The notes below the pieces were generated by a model that was not told the origin of the DNA, ran no database searches, and saw only the letters and a list, made by a program, of their open reading frames with translations. A program made the position numbers and the translations under genes. A stretch of 64,000 bases of DNA, taken from positions 682,001-746,000 of the forward strand of contig BLSF01000005.1 of assembly GCA_012862575.1 (NCBI GenBank), written 5' to 3'. Positions within the stretch are counted from its first letter, which is position 1. Every line of letters starts with the position of its first letter. This DNA is from Parietichytrium sp. I65-24A (Eukaryota; Sar; Bigyra; Thraustochytrida; Thraustochytriidae). This document shows positions 9,363 through 19,658 of the stretch, piece by piece.

Positions 9363-9367
9363 TTTTT
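9363..9367 (+). terminator. Pol III T5 terminator after the permuted tRNA
   Basis: A run of five T begins two bases after the trailer helix, followed by a second T5 run near 9373. This is the expected stop signal for RNA polymerase III and marks the end of the precursor. Confidence 0.65.
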
Positions 9368-9608
9368 ATTTGTTTTTGTTCCTCCTCTATCTCCTAAAAT
9401 TACAAGTTCGTTGACAACTTGGCTCTTTGTTTGACGTAATTTCTCTCTTTGGGCGTGTGCATAGAGAGCAGGTCCGATCGCCATACGTTCGCCATCGTTC
9501 GCCGTGGCGACTGACGCAACCGGAGCGTTTTTAGCAGAGGCGAACGACAGTGAGCAGCTGTAATCCCTGCCATAGTGAGGTGCGTCTATTACATGAGCTG
9601 ACGAGTGT
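9368..9608. other. Intergenic, 3' flank of surface protein gene 1
   Basis: No gene seen. A run of CGTTCGCC words occurs at 9485-9515. It probably holds the 3' UTR of the minus-strand gene that ends at 9609. Confidence 0.5.
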
Positions 9609-11783
9609 CTAGGCTCGGCCCATCATCTTCTCAATGGCTTCCGCGTCCTTGCGTCGGCAAAGTGCGATGAAGAATACGATTCCAAAACAACAAAAGCCGA
9701 GCACGGAAATCACAACGATACTTATGATCAGCGACGGGAATGCATTGTCTTCCGTTGTAAGCGGTGGGTCTTGATTTAGCAACAATACGGTCGTCCCATT
9801 CACCACTTTGATCATATCTTCTTGGAGGGAGCGCTTGCCATTCTTGCTCCCACGAAGCACGCGACTGGTTTTGCTAGAGAAACCGCAAGTGTCCAGAGCG
9901 GCTTGCACCTCAATAACAAGCTCTACACTGGACTTGTCCACGAGTGACTTGAAGGCGGCCCAGTCATTGGGGCTAAATATGAACGTATCGACATTGCGTT
10001 GGTCAATCTTTTGACATTCCTCATATCCGTGCGCATCGGTCAAACTAAAGGAGCTTGTGCTCAGAGTGTATGCATTACTGTAGAGCGAATAAAATGGCTC
10101 GCAAACGTCAGACCCTGGCGCTTCGTGGCGGCAAAAGTGAGCATCTTTGTAATACGGTGATGCTTCAACGCCCATCAAGTTAATTTTATTGTCAACGGTA
10201 AACGTTCGGGACGCTCCGCCTGCTGTGACTTTGACGCTGTATATCTTGAAAGTTGTCGCGGAACTCTCATCCATCTCTGGCGACGAATACGTCATGATGA
10301 CCTTGATTTGCTCGTTCATTCCGCCGTTGTTCACTGCAGTCACCTCGACCGGGAACTCAGAATTCATTGTGACCAAATCCGCCTTAGTTGGGCAACTCGG
10401 TGCTTGAAAGACAGTGTCGGGGAATACTCCAGAAAGGTCATATGTCTCGGAGTTCTTGCCTCCGGTGCGCACGTACGACACCAATGTTTGAACCAGACCG
10501 AGATTCTCAACCGAGCAGTTCCCATCAACATCAACATCCATGAGGACACAGCCAGTGGACTTGTAGCTTACAATACACACGTTCACACCATTCTCCATTG
10601 TGCAATCGACTTTTCCGTACTTTTCAAAGGTAGCGTCTTCCAGATAAATGTGATTCTCTGGCTTCAGAATCTGAAAGTTATCGTCGGAAACTCGGACCGA
10701 GAGGTCGAATTTCAGAATAGCTTGCTCTGTATAAAGCCCGTCACATGTCTCAGCGATTTCGAAGCCGGTGATATCAAGTTTCATGTTGGAGATGTCTTCG
10801 ATAACTGTAGACCCCTCAGCGTCTACACTCACGAGCATGAAGAACTCGGTTCTACTCTCAGATACCATATTTTGATTGTCGCACTGTGGACCGACGAGCT
10901 GCGGCGCCATCTCGTCTGTTTTCATGACGAGCGGAACAGTGTAGAGAATATTTCTATCGCTAGTCTCCTCCCGGCTACTTGCGCACGCTTCAAGGTACGG
11001 AATTGAAGGGGTGTAGGTGTAGAGCGCACTGGTGCTCTTGGACCCCGACAGGTCGAGGGTGATTTGTGCGCAGTCGCCAACCTGCAGTAGAATAGTTGCG
11101 GGTAGCTCGCATTTGTTCTTGTCCGAGTCCTCAAAGTAACGAAGCTCCACCTGAATCTCCCAGGAGTTAGCATTGCCAGTGCCAGTATTCACTGGTGCAA
11201 AAAGATCAGTGACGAATAATGGGCGATTGAGGTCAAAGACAGTGACAATCTCGGTTCTATCCTTGTAAATAACCGCAGTGGAGTCTGTAGTTACCGCACC
11301 CCTAAATAAAAAGAACACCACAACGTCATCGTGCTCCGAGTAAGCAAAGGTGTCGGCAAACACGCCGTCCCAATTTACCACGCACTGCTTTGACCCAGAT
11401 CCGGCCCTCATCGCGACAGTCGCCGCGGACATGGATCGCGCTTCATTGGTCACGTAGGCACGGGACTGAGTGCAGTCAGCAACATCCTGGTCAAAGTTGA
11501 GCGAAAAATGAGTTAGTACACCTTTGATTGCCCATCCAGAAACTGAGTCATACACTGCTCCATCTCCAGATGAGCCTGACCATACCACCGCGTTTCCGGG
11601 GCTTGACTTGACGTCGATCGAATCGCTTGTGAAGAAGTCGAACTCTGTGACTGTGCAGCAGTCAGCGCACTCGCACAAGAGTTCAGAATAGGCTGGTGCG
11701 ACAGCTTTTGCCTCAAAGAACGGTGCCAGAAGGAATATAAATGTGGTGAAGAGCGTGGCTTGGAGCGCTCTATGCGGAAACAT
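9609..11783 (-). CDS. Type I membrane protein, tandem surface family member 1
   Basis: I do not recognise this 724-residue protein. It starts with a signal peptide (about 1-27) and has a large ectodomain of about 650 residues. One membrane helix lies near 680-708, rich in Ile/Val/Phe with a central CCFG, and a short cytoplasmic tail starts at RRK. The ectodomain opens with a cysteine cluster (LCECADCC). It has further blocks shared with the next two genes: NWDGVFADTFAYS, YKSTGCVLMD, NLMGVEASPYYKDAHFC and IKVVNGTT, the last a likely N-glycosylation site just before the membrane. Even cysteine spacing suggests a disulphide-bonded extracellular fold. Location at the plasma membrane or another secretory membrane is inferred from topology. 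It is the most divergent of the three and the most 3' in the array. Confidence 0.85.
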   Translation of the reverse strand: MFPHRALQATLFTTFIFLLAPFFEAKAVAPAYSELLCECADCCTVTEFDFFTSDSIDVKSSPGNAVVWSGSSGDGAVYDSVSGWAIKGVLTHFSLNFDQDVADCTQSRAYVTNEARSMSAATVAMRAGSGSKQCVVNWDGVFADTFAYSEHDDVVVFFLFRGAVTTDSTAVIYKDRTEIVTVFDLNRPLFVTDLFAPVNTGTGNANSWEIQVELRYFEDSDKNKCELPATILLQVGDCAQITLDLSGSKSTSALYTYTPSIPYLEACASSREETSDRNILYTVPLVMKTDEMAPQLVGPQCDNQNMVSESRTEFFMLVSVDAEGSTVIEDISNMKLDITGFEIAETCDGLYTEQAILKFDLSVRVSDDNFQILKPENHIYLEDATFEKYGKVDCTMENGVNVCIVSYKSTGCVLMDVDVDGNCSVENLGLVQTLVSYVRTGGKNSETYDLSGVFPDTVFQAPSCPTKADLVTMNSEFPVEVTAVNNGGMNEQIKVIMTYSSPEMDESSATTFKIYSVKVTAGGASRTFTVDNKINLMGVEASPYYKDAHFCRHEAPGSDVCEPFYSLYSNAYTLSTSSFSLTDAHGYEECQKIDQRNVDTFIFSPNDWAAFKSLVDKSSVELVIEVQAALDTCGFSSKTSRVLRGSKNGKRSLQEDMIKVVNGTTVLLLNQDPPLTTEDNAFPSLIISIVVISVLGFCCFGIVFFIALCRRKDAEAIEKMMGRA

Positions 11784-12733
11784 GATTGAGACGCTTTCTT
11801 GTGCGAGTGAGGTTGCGCGGGCTGTCAGGTTCTCCGTTCATTTGCCGGTTCTATTTCGAGTCTGCTCGGTCATGAAGCTTTCGTGTTGCGCAACCCTTTG
11901 TACCTGCCTAGATTCCCTTTGACAAGACTTGCCCACGGATCTAGGGATTCCAAACCTTTCAGCAAACCTTTCAGCGAAGCGTAAGAAGGAGTGTCTTTTC
12001 CCCCTGTACTCAGTTTTTCACGGGCCGCGCATTCAAGCGTGTGGCTATGGGGCTAACTGCGCGGAACTCACTGGCTTGATCAGTGCTCGAATTTCACCAA
12101 TTCCACCATGCGACAATGGTTACCTATGACAAACGTTGCTCAAAGGTCATTAGACTCGAGCTTTCGCTAACTTGATGTATGTGCATGTGTGCGCTGTTCA
12201 CAGGGCTTAAAGGCGTGGGCTTGGGTAGTAGTTTACCATGGTGAGAAGTCTCCAATGCGATTATGCGTGACACAGAGACCACCCACGTGCATCTAGTTGC
12301 CGTCCGTCCCCTCAAGGTGCAAGTTGGCTTCGAAGCAGCACTATTGAAAGTACTAACTAATTACTAACGTAACGGCACTGCTGAATTTTGCGAACACGCT
12401 GAAAGTTTTTAATGTTGTCTTTTGGCTTTTGCAAGCTGGTCTCTGCAGAATCTAAACAACGAATTACAACGCATCTATGTTAATCTTTGTGCTCGATTCG
12501 AAAGAAATGAAAACGAGGGAATCCTGGCTGTTTGAGGGATTAAACATAGATTGGGAGAAGCGGCGCTGGGACACTGGTTCCATTTTTGGGACATTCAAGC
12601 TGGATGATCTAAAGATCGTTGCAAAGCAACTGCTCATCAGGGTGGATGAATTCAGCTCAGAGAGAAATGTTCCTTTATCGTTGCTATTATACAGTCCGTT
12701 TTTCAAACCCCAATCTCGTTTTGCCCCTTCAGG
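11784..12733. other. Spacer between surface protein genes 1 and 2
   Basis: No supported gene. A plus-strand frame opens at ATG 12477 with about 75 protein-like residues (MKTRESWLFEG follows), but then runs antisense through the next gene, so I do not call it. The promoter of surface gene 1 must lie near 11790-12000. Confidence 0.5.
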
Positions 12734-14911
12734 TCAAGTCGCAGAATGTGGACCAAATCTTGAAGCTACAAGTTTATCCTCTATTTCCACTTCAGGCTCT
12801 CCCTGGCGTCTGCGGAAAACAAGAAACAGGAGAAGGCCAAAGCAGCACAATCCAACCGAGGAGCCAACGCTCAGCAAAACGACGAGGAGTGGGAAAGCTT
12901 GCGCAGACGCGGTGGAGGAGGGTTGGTTTAAGACGATGATTGTTGTACCATTCACCACTTTGATGGTCTCCTCTTCAAGGGCTCGTCCCTGGCTCGACAA
13001 CAGGCGGCTTGTTCGGTCTGAGGCACCGCAAGTGTCAAGTGCGGCTTGGACCTCAATGGAAAGTTCTACGCTGGAAGTCTCAACCATCGCCTGAAACGCA
13101 GACCAATCGTTTGGAGTAAACGTGAATCTATCCACATTGCGCACGTTAATGTCTTGGCAATCTTGATGACCAAGCGAATTCGTGGTGCTGAATGTGCTTG
13201 ATGCTAAAGTGTATGCATTGCTGTACACTGAGTAAAATGGCTCGCAGGTTGCAGATCCTGATGCTTCGTAACGGCAGAAATGAGCGTCCTTGTAGTATGG
13301 AGACGCCTCCACACCCATTAGATTGATCTTGCTTTCAACGGTGAATATACGCGACACGTCGCCAGCAGTTACCCGCACGCTGAAAATCTTGAATGTAGTC
13401 GCGGTGTTTGCGTCCATGTCTTGCGATGAAAACGTCATTTCTACGTTGATGGGATCGTTCATCCCGCCTTGGTTTTCAGCGGTGACTACGACCGGGAACT
13501 CCGCGTTGAAGGTGACTGTGTCTGCCTTCGTTGGGCATGTGTCAGCAGCAAACACGGTGTTTGGAAACGCTCCCGCAAAGTCGTATCCCTCAGATGCATC
13601 GCCGTCGGTGCGCACATAATACACGGAGGTCTTGGCAAGTCCAAGATTTTCCACGGTGCAAGTACCGTCACTACTTGCGTCCATCAACACACAACCTGTA
13701 GATTTGTAGCTCACCTCACAGGTATACACCCCACTCTCATGCTGACAGAGAGCATCTCCCTCACGCTGAAAAGTGGCATCTTCCAGATAGATAAATTCTT
13801 CTGTCTGGAGACTCTCAAAATCTTCGTCGGAGAGCTTGACTTGCAATGTGAAGCTCAGCAATGCTTGCTCTGTAAACAGTCCATCACAGGGCTCTGCGAT
13901 AGCAAAGTCTTGAATGCTAAACTTCATGTTGGATACATCGCTCACAGCAGTGGAACCATCCACGTTCACGTCCACGGTCATGTAAAACTCCGTACTCTCT
14001 TCGTAGACCATGTTCCTCGCAATACAAGCTGGGCCGATCAAAGAAGTCTTCTCATCGCTCGTAAGCGTCAGTGGCACAGTGTACAGTATTTTACCATCTG
14101 CGGTCTCTTCACGAGCGCTTGCGCAGCCTTCCAAATATGATATTGAAGGAGTATGTGTGAAAAGAGAGGAAGACGAGTCGGACTCTGAGGAGACAAGCTC
14201 CACGCTTTCGCATTCTCCGACCATTACATAAACTGATGGTGGGAGGGCGCACTCTTGTTGATCGGTGCTTTCAAAATAGCGAAGCTGAACCTGCAACTCC
14301 CAGTCTTGACCAGTTTTGACGGGCGCGAACACGTCAGTGACGAACAGAGGTCGACTCATATCGTAGATTGTGACGATCTCAGTCTTGTCTTTGTTGACTA
14401 CAACGCTACTGTCCGAAGCAATTACATTGCGAAACAAGAAGAAGACCACAACATCGTCATAGTCAGAGTACGCGAATGTGTCTTGAAATTCACCGTCCCA
14501 GTTTACGACGCATTGGCGGGATCCAGCTCCAGCGACCATGGAAACTTGAACAGGTGTCATTGTCTGCGCTCGATTCGTCACGTACGCATGAGACTGCGTG
14601 CAGTTCAAAACGTTCGTGTCAAGAAATGTGAGCGCATAGTGAGTAAGAAGTCCATCGAGCTCCCACGCAATTACCGAATCGTAGTCGACGTTGTCACCAT
14701 TTTTGCCAACCCAGGTGACCTTATCCCCAGGCCCGCTCTTCACGTCGAAGGCGTCGGTCGAGGCATAATCGAGTTCGGATATTGCGCAACAATCTGTACA
14801 CTCGCAAAGCAAATCAGAAAGAGTCTCCGAGCTGAGGCTGGCTCGAAGCAATGGCGCCCCCAACGCCAGGCCCGCGGAGAGCAAAGCAGCACCAACCACG
14901 TCGCGAAGCAT
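12734..14911 (-). CDS. Type I membrane protein, tandem surface family member 2
   Basis: Second copy of the family, 725 residues from ATG 14911. The frame extends 48 codons further upstream, but ATG 14911 reproduces the hydrophobic signal sequence of copy 3 (MLRDVVGAALLSAGLALGAP against MFRDIVGAALLTAGLSLAAP), so I chose it. The cysteine opening is LCECTDCC. Other landmarks are SYKSTGCVLMD, NLMGVEASPYYKDAHFCR, EPFYSVYSNAYT, IKVVNGTT, a membrane helix at about 671-699 with GLCCFG, and a basic-acidic tail beginning RRR. Copies 2 and 3 are visibly closer to each other than to copy 1, especially in signal peptide and membrane helix. Same strand and spacing of roughly 0.9 kb point to tandem duplication. 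Function unknown. Confidence 0.85.
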   Translation of the reverse strand: MLRDVVGAALLSAGLALGAPLLRASLSSETLSDLLCECTDCCAISELDYASTDAFDVKSGPGDKVTWVGKNGDNVDYDSVIAWELDGLLTHYALTFLDTNVLNCTQSHAYVTNRAQTMTPVQVSMVAGAGSRQCVVNWDGEFQDTFAYSDYDDVVVFFLFRNVIASDSSVVVNKDKTEIVTIYDMSRPLFVTDVFAPVKTGQDWELQVQLRYFESTDQQECALPPSVYVMVGECESVELVSSESDSSSSLFTHTPSISYLEGCASAREETADGKILYTVPLTLTSDEKTSLIGPACIARNMVYEESTEFYMTVDVNVDGSTAVSDVSNMKFSIQDFAIAEPCDGLFTEQALLSFTLQVKLSDEDFESLQTEEFIYLEDATFQREGDALCQHESGVYTCEVSYKSTGCVLMDASSDGTCTVENLGLAKTSVYYVRTDGDASEGYDFAGAFPNTVFAADTCPTKADTVTFNAEFPVVVTAENQGGMNDPINVEMTFSSQDMDANTATTFKIFSVRVTAGDVSRIFTVESKINLMGVEASPYYKDAHFCRYEASGSATCEPFYSVYSNAYTLASSTFSTTNSLGHQDCQDINVRNVDRFTFTPNDWSAFQAMVETSSVELSIEVQAALDTCGASDRTSRLLSSQGRALEEETIKVVNGTTIIVLNQPSSTASAQAFPLLVVLLSVGSSVGLCCFGLLLFLVFRRRQGEPEVEIEDKLVASRFGPHSAT

Positions 14912-15828
14912 TTCATCAAACGCCTCGCCCCCAAGCTCCTCAACTCCTCGTCCCGTGCTCCAGTCTCCTCGAGCGACCCAACTCTGTCGCCTTTCCGAGT
15001 TTCGGATCCTCCACAACTTGAAATCGGGTATTGAAAACCGCTTCGGCGAAGGCAATCGATGATGGCAATCATCACTTCAGCGCTTGTAAGGCAGCTTCGT
15101 TAAACCCATTCTCAGTGCCGCCACTTAAACTAATCGTAGATCATAAATTGTATTGACAATAGATCAGTTTTCGTTCTGGCCAAGTGAACGATATCCGGCA
15201 ATTGCAAGCTGAAGAGGAATCCTGAGATCTGTGGCTTTAGCTCCGCGGCACACAATCAGTTCAGATGTTCAAACTTCAACAATGGGACATCTTATTCTAT
15301 TCCTCCCTATCATTTTCACTATCAGTTCCGGTAGGTGATGATCATAAGTTTTAATTTATCCGGTAAATCGGATAAATGGATCCAATTCAACTATAGAAAT
15401 GTATCGCAGAATCAATGAGCAGCCCTAGTCTTTCGATGAGGGAGAGAAGACTTTGGGAGACACGAGATTTGGAAGACTCGAAGGATCGATGTTTGGCAAA
15501 TGCGCGTCGTACTTGACACCTTCGAGCAAAGAGTGCACAGACAGTCGTACATCGCAAAACCGTGTTTCCCTTTCGACTTCATGTCGTATACGTGTACATT
15601 GTATTTATGCAAGTTGACGCGGACTCAAAAGCAGAACAGCTATTACATCGCAGAATGCTTCCCTTTCTACGCTATCGTGCACATTGAAGACAGCCCAAAA
15701 TACTTTGCTTATCTAACTGTAGAAGATAACTTGTGTAAAGATCTACTCTATTCTATCTATTGGAACATTGCGACACATGGTTGCAAAGGAGAAAACTCCG
15801 ACTGACTGTGAGGAGCAAGAACGCAGCT
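14912..15828. other. Spacer between surface protein genes 2 and 3
   Basis: No supported gene. An ATG frame at 15500-15805 (101 codons) has no recognisable features and ends inside the 3' flank of copy 3. The promoter of copy 2 lies within this stretch. Confidence 0.5.
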
Positions 15829-18018
15829 TTAGTGGTAGTCGACTGGGTTGTGATGAGCAAGCTTGTCGGAGCGCTCGACCTCGCGGTCGTCCTTACGGCG
15901 GCGGACCACGAGGAAGACGAGGAGACCAAAGCAGCAAACACCGACCGAAGATCCTACACTGACAAGAACGATGAGGAGTGGGAACACAGCGTCATTGCTA
16001 ACTGTGGTTGGCGCGGTTGTGATAACAACGACAGTGGTGCCGTTTACAACCTTAATGGTTTCTTCAAGAGCGCGGTCACTGCTTGCTAGAAGGCGGGAGC
16101 CAGTCTTATCAGACGAACCGCAAGTATCGAGGGCCGCATTCACTTCAATAGTCAGCTCGACATTAGTGCTGTCCACCAGTGACTCGAACGCAGACCAGTC
16201 ATTTGGTGTGAAAGTGAACCTGTCGATGTTGCGGGTGTTAATTTCTTGGCAGCTCTCATGACCAACAGCATTGGTCGAAGAGAAGGAAGCGGAACTCGTT
16301 GTGTAATCATTGCTGTAGAGCGAGTAGAATGGCTCACAAGAGCTGGCACCATCAGCCTCGTAGCGGCAAAAGTGAGCGTCCTTGTAGTATGGCGAAGCTT
16401 CCACGCCCATCAAGTTGATCTTGCTGTCCACAGTAAAGACACGCGAAACATCCCCTGCGATTACCTTCACGCTGTAAATCTTGAACGTAGTGGCAACGTC
16501 CGCTCCCATCTCTGCGTCTTCAAACTTCATCTGAACGTGAATTGGCTCGTTCATGCCACCCTCGTTCTCCGCGCTTACGACGACAGGAAACTCTGTGTTG
16601 AAGGTGACTGTACCAGCCTTGGTTGGGCATGCATCTTCGGCGAACTGAGTATCTGGGAAAGCTCCAGAGAAGTCGTATGTCTCGGAGTTATCGCTGGTGC
16701 GCACATAGTAGACAGAGGTTTGGACCAGTCCCAGGTTCGACACGGCGCAAGTGCCATCATCATTCGCGTCCATGAGCACGCATCCGGTGGACTTGTAGAG
16801 AACATCACAAGTGTACACTCCGTCTGCTAGAGTGCAGTCCGGCTCCTCCTCTTGCTGGAATGTAGCATCCTCCAGGTAGATGAATTCGCTTGGCTCAAGA
16901 TCTTGGAAGTCGGCATCTGAAACCTTGACCTGCAAAACGAACTCGAGAACAGCCTGTTCGGTGAAGAGCCCATCACATTTCTCAGAGATGTCGAATTCCT
17001 GAATGTCGAACTTCATGTTCGAGATGCCGCTCACTGTAGTACTACCGTCGACATTGATGTCCACAGTCATGTAGAACTCTGTGGAATCCTCGTATACCAT
17101 GTCGCGGACGTCGCAATCAGGACCGGTCAACTGTGGAATCATAATTGCTGTGTCCATCGTAAGTGGCAAAGTGTAGAGGATCTGTCCGTTTGTCTCCTCA
17201 CGGCTGCTTGCACAACCCTCAAGGTATGGGATCGTGGGGGTGTGGGTGTACAGCGCAGACGTCGAACCGGTACTCACGGTGTTAGAGAGGTCCAATGTGA
17301 TTGGTTCGCAGTCGCCGACGTGTAGAATCAGAGATGAAGGGAGGGCACACTCCGCCGCGTCGGTCGACTCGAAGTAGCGAAGCTGAACCTGGAGTTGCCA
17401 CTCTTGGTCGCTGGCGGTGCCAACGTTGACTGGCGTGAACACATCAGTCACGAAGGATGGCCGGTTCTGGTCAAAGATAGTGACGATCTCTGTATCGTCT
17501 TCGTAGATAGTCACACTGCCGTCCGTGGACGCCACATTCTTGAGGAGAAAGAACACCACGATGTCGTCGTAGTTGGAGTATGCGAAGGTGTCCTCGAAGG
17601 CACCCTCCCACGTCACAATGCATTGCTTTGAACCTTGTCCAGCTTCCATCGCCACTTTCGTTGGCGTCATTGTCCCCGCCTCGTTGTTCACGAAAGCGAA
17701 GGACTCGTCACAGTTTATCACGTCATCGTCAAAGTTGAGGGTGAATTGAGTCAACACCCCTGAAACGTCCCATGCAATGACGGAATCGTAGTCGACGTTG
17801 TCACCATTGTTGCCAGCCCAGGTGACCTCATCCCCAGGCCCACTCTTCACGCCCAAGCTGTCGCTCGAGGCATGGTCGAGTTCTTCAACAGTACAGCAGT
17901 CATTGCAATCGCAAAGTAATTGCGAAAGGGTTGGGGCATCAAGAGTTGCTCGAAGGGAAGGGGCTGCAAGTGACAGACCTGCAGTGAGCAGCGCCGCACC
18001 AACAATGTCGCGAAACAT
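15829..18018 (-). CDS. Type I membrane protein, tandem surface family member 3
   Basis: Third copy, 729 residues from ATG 18018. It has a signal peptide at about 1-19 and the cysteine opening LCDCNDCC. The ectodomain carries the same ordered blocks as the other copies: a DDDV/I aspartate patch, DTFAYSNYDDIVVFFLL, YFESTDAAECALPSS, YKSTGCVLMDANDDG, NLMGVEASPYYKDAHFC and IKVVNGTT. The membrane helix is at about 677-705 with GVCCFG, and the tail starts RRRKDD. It is the 5'-most copy and lies 1.6 kb before the LSD1-like gene. Repeated acidic motifs could bind calcium, but no canonical EF-hand or cadherin motif is visible. A role in adhesion or sensing would be speculation. Confidence 0.85.
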   Translation of the reverse strand: MFRDIVGAALLTAGLSLAAPSLRATLDAPTLSQLLCDCNDCCTVEELDHASSDSLGVKSGPGDEVTWAGNNGDNVDYDSVIAWDVSGVLTQFTLNFDDDVINCDESFAFVNNEAGTMTPTKVAMEAGQGSKQCIVTWEGAFEDTFAYSNYDDIVVFFLLKNVASTDGSVTIYEDDTEIVTIFDQNRPSFVTDVFTPVNVGTASDQEWQLQVQLRYFESTDAAECALPSSLILHVGDCEPITLDLSNTVSTGSTSALYTHTPTIPYLEGCASSREETNGQILYTLPLTMDTAIMIPQLTGPDCDVRDMVYEDSTEFYMTVDINVDGSTTVSGISNMKFDIQEFDISEKCDGLFTEQAVLEFVLQVKVSDADFQDLEPSEFIYLEDATFQQEEEPDCTLADGVYTCDVLYKSTGCVLMDANDDGTCAVSNLGLVQTSVYYVRTSDNSETYDFSGAFPDTQFAEDACPTKAGTVTFNTEFPVVVSAENEGGMNEPIHVQMKFEDAEMGADVATTFKIYSVKVIAGDVSRVFTVDSKINLMGVEASPYYKDAHFCRYEADGASSCEPFYSLYSNDYTTSSASFSSTNAVGHESCQEINTRNIDRFTFTPNDWSAFESLVDSTNVELTIEVNAALDTCGSSDKTGSRLLASSDRALEETIKVVNGTTVVVITTAPTTVSNDAVFPLLIVLVSVGSSVGVCCFGLLVFLVVRRRKDDREVERSDKLAHHNPVDYH

Positions 18019-19658
18019 GGTGCGGTTGAGGAAGCTCGGAGGGCTTTTTCTCTGGAGGCGTTTGAGATGCTGTTCTTGTTTCTTTTCCTGCTTCTCTTTT
18101 CGGTTGGCTGTCGAGTTCGAGTTCGAGTTGGGGGTCTGCTTTCGATCGGGGTCCTGCTTCCGGTCGGGCTCGGGTTTGCTTCAAATGCAATTACAGCGCT
18201 GCACATTCCATATTAGATGCGTCTAGTGGGTCATCTAGGTTATCACTTACCTCAAAGAGCAGCGCGACACGAAAAAAGCGTCGCGTGCAAGTAGGTGTAC
18301 TGAAAATACCGTGCATCGATTCCCAGAGAAGCATAGAAATACATCAACACGAGGCGGTGTGCCCAAGCCAATTCTGACTCTTCCTTGCCGATGATAGTGA
18401 ATTCACGTAAAGGCGATATAGCCGACCGAGACAGCTTTCGTTGCTGTCACTCATTTGATCCGCCAGCGCGAGGGCCTCAAATAAGTTGAACGGAATTTAT
18501 GAGACTCAAAGCTGCGAAAGTTCGAATATCATTTGCCCTCAAAATCCAATTGCAGTAGGTGGCCTCTTATGGAAGCTGTTTGTTCAAGATCTTCACCACG
18601 CCTCTGGATCAGAGGTCAAATCAACCAAGTCCATGCCGCTTTTTGTCCGATGGCGCGGAGCCTTTTCATGTCCGAATGCCATCTCTCCGCTCCCACACAC
18701 AAAATCCAGATTACATTTTCTTTCCGTCATGCCGCACTGCTTGCCTTAGAATTTATTACGTGCATGCATAATGTTTGAGGGAGATCCGGTGACACGACTA
18801 TCGGCGGCCGCTCAGCTACCAGAACACATTTATTCTGTCACCTGTCTTGTAATAAAGGAAAGCTGCTCCCTTCCCAGACAACCACAGATTGGAGATAGAA
18901 ATAAATTTAGGGTATAGGCTTTATGATAGCCTCCAAGTGCTTTACCTGCTACACTTTTCAACACCGAGTCATTTGGAGGCGAGTCCGAAAAACCTTTTCA
19001 ATACAGGACTGTATATTGATTTTCAGTCTCAGCGTACCGGTAAGTTTATTTATGTATCCGCCACCACCTTTTAGATAAACTATAGCTTTCTCGCTTGGAC
19101 TACTTGGACTGGACCGTAAGGGTGTTGCGAGAGGCTGGAGGCATCAACATCATCGATACATGAGGAAAACACAATTGACTATGTTATGCTTGGGAGAGCG
19201 TTGGCGGAGAAAAAGCACTGACGCTTGGACCACAGGAAAAAGCATCTAAACAAAACCATCGGATCTCTTGCTATGGCCGCCAGATGCGTTTGCTGGCTTA
19301 CCTCTCTGCCAGTGAGTTACCTGGCGCCAACAATCAACAAAACAAACTTGTGTCCAGGAGCATACATCTGAAAAGATCCACGCCGAGTTTTCTTTGTCCA
19401 TCCGCGTTCTCGCGACTCAAGCTTGGCGCGGGAGGACTATGTACAAAAGTAAAATGCTCAAAATGCTTGAATGAGGTCCAGCCACTCATCGAATAGCTAT
19501 TAAGCAGAAGAATAGAAAAGTAAACCAAAAGTGGATTGATTCTATCGTCGTGTCGTCCGGCTATTTAGATCTATTTAGTTGTTGATTAGGGCTGGACTGT
19601 CAACACTAAAGAGCTTGAGGGACAAAAGTTGAGACGGGAGAGAGCAGTTGAGGTGCTT
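18019..19658. other. Gene-free spacer between surface array and LSD1-like gene
   Basis: About 1.6 kb with only short overlapping frames. It should contain the promoter of surface gene 3 and the 3' UTR of the amine oxidase. I saw no tRNA, repeat array or conserved RNA in it. Confidence 0.5.

Noticed and set aside
12477-13094. Plus-strand open frame of 205 codons
   Set aside because: Only its first third lies outside surface gene 2; the rest is antisense to that gene's conserved 3' end.
14912-15055. 48-codon N-terminal extension of surface gene 2
   Set aside because: The downstream ATG 14911 restores a signal peptide matching copy 3; the extension would bury it.
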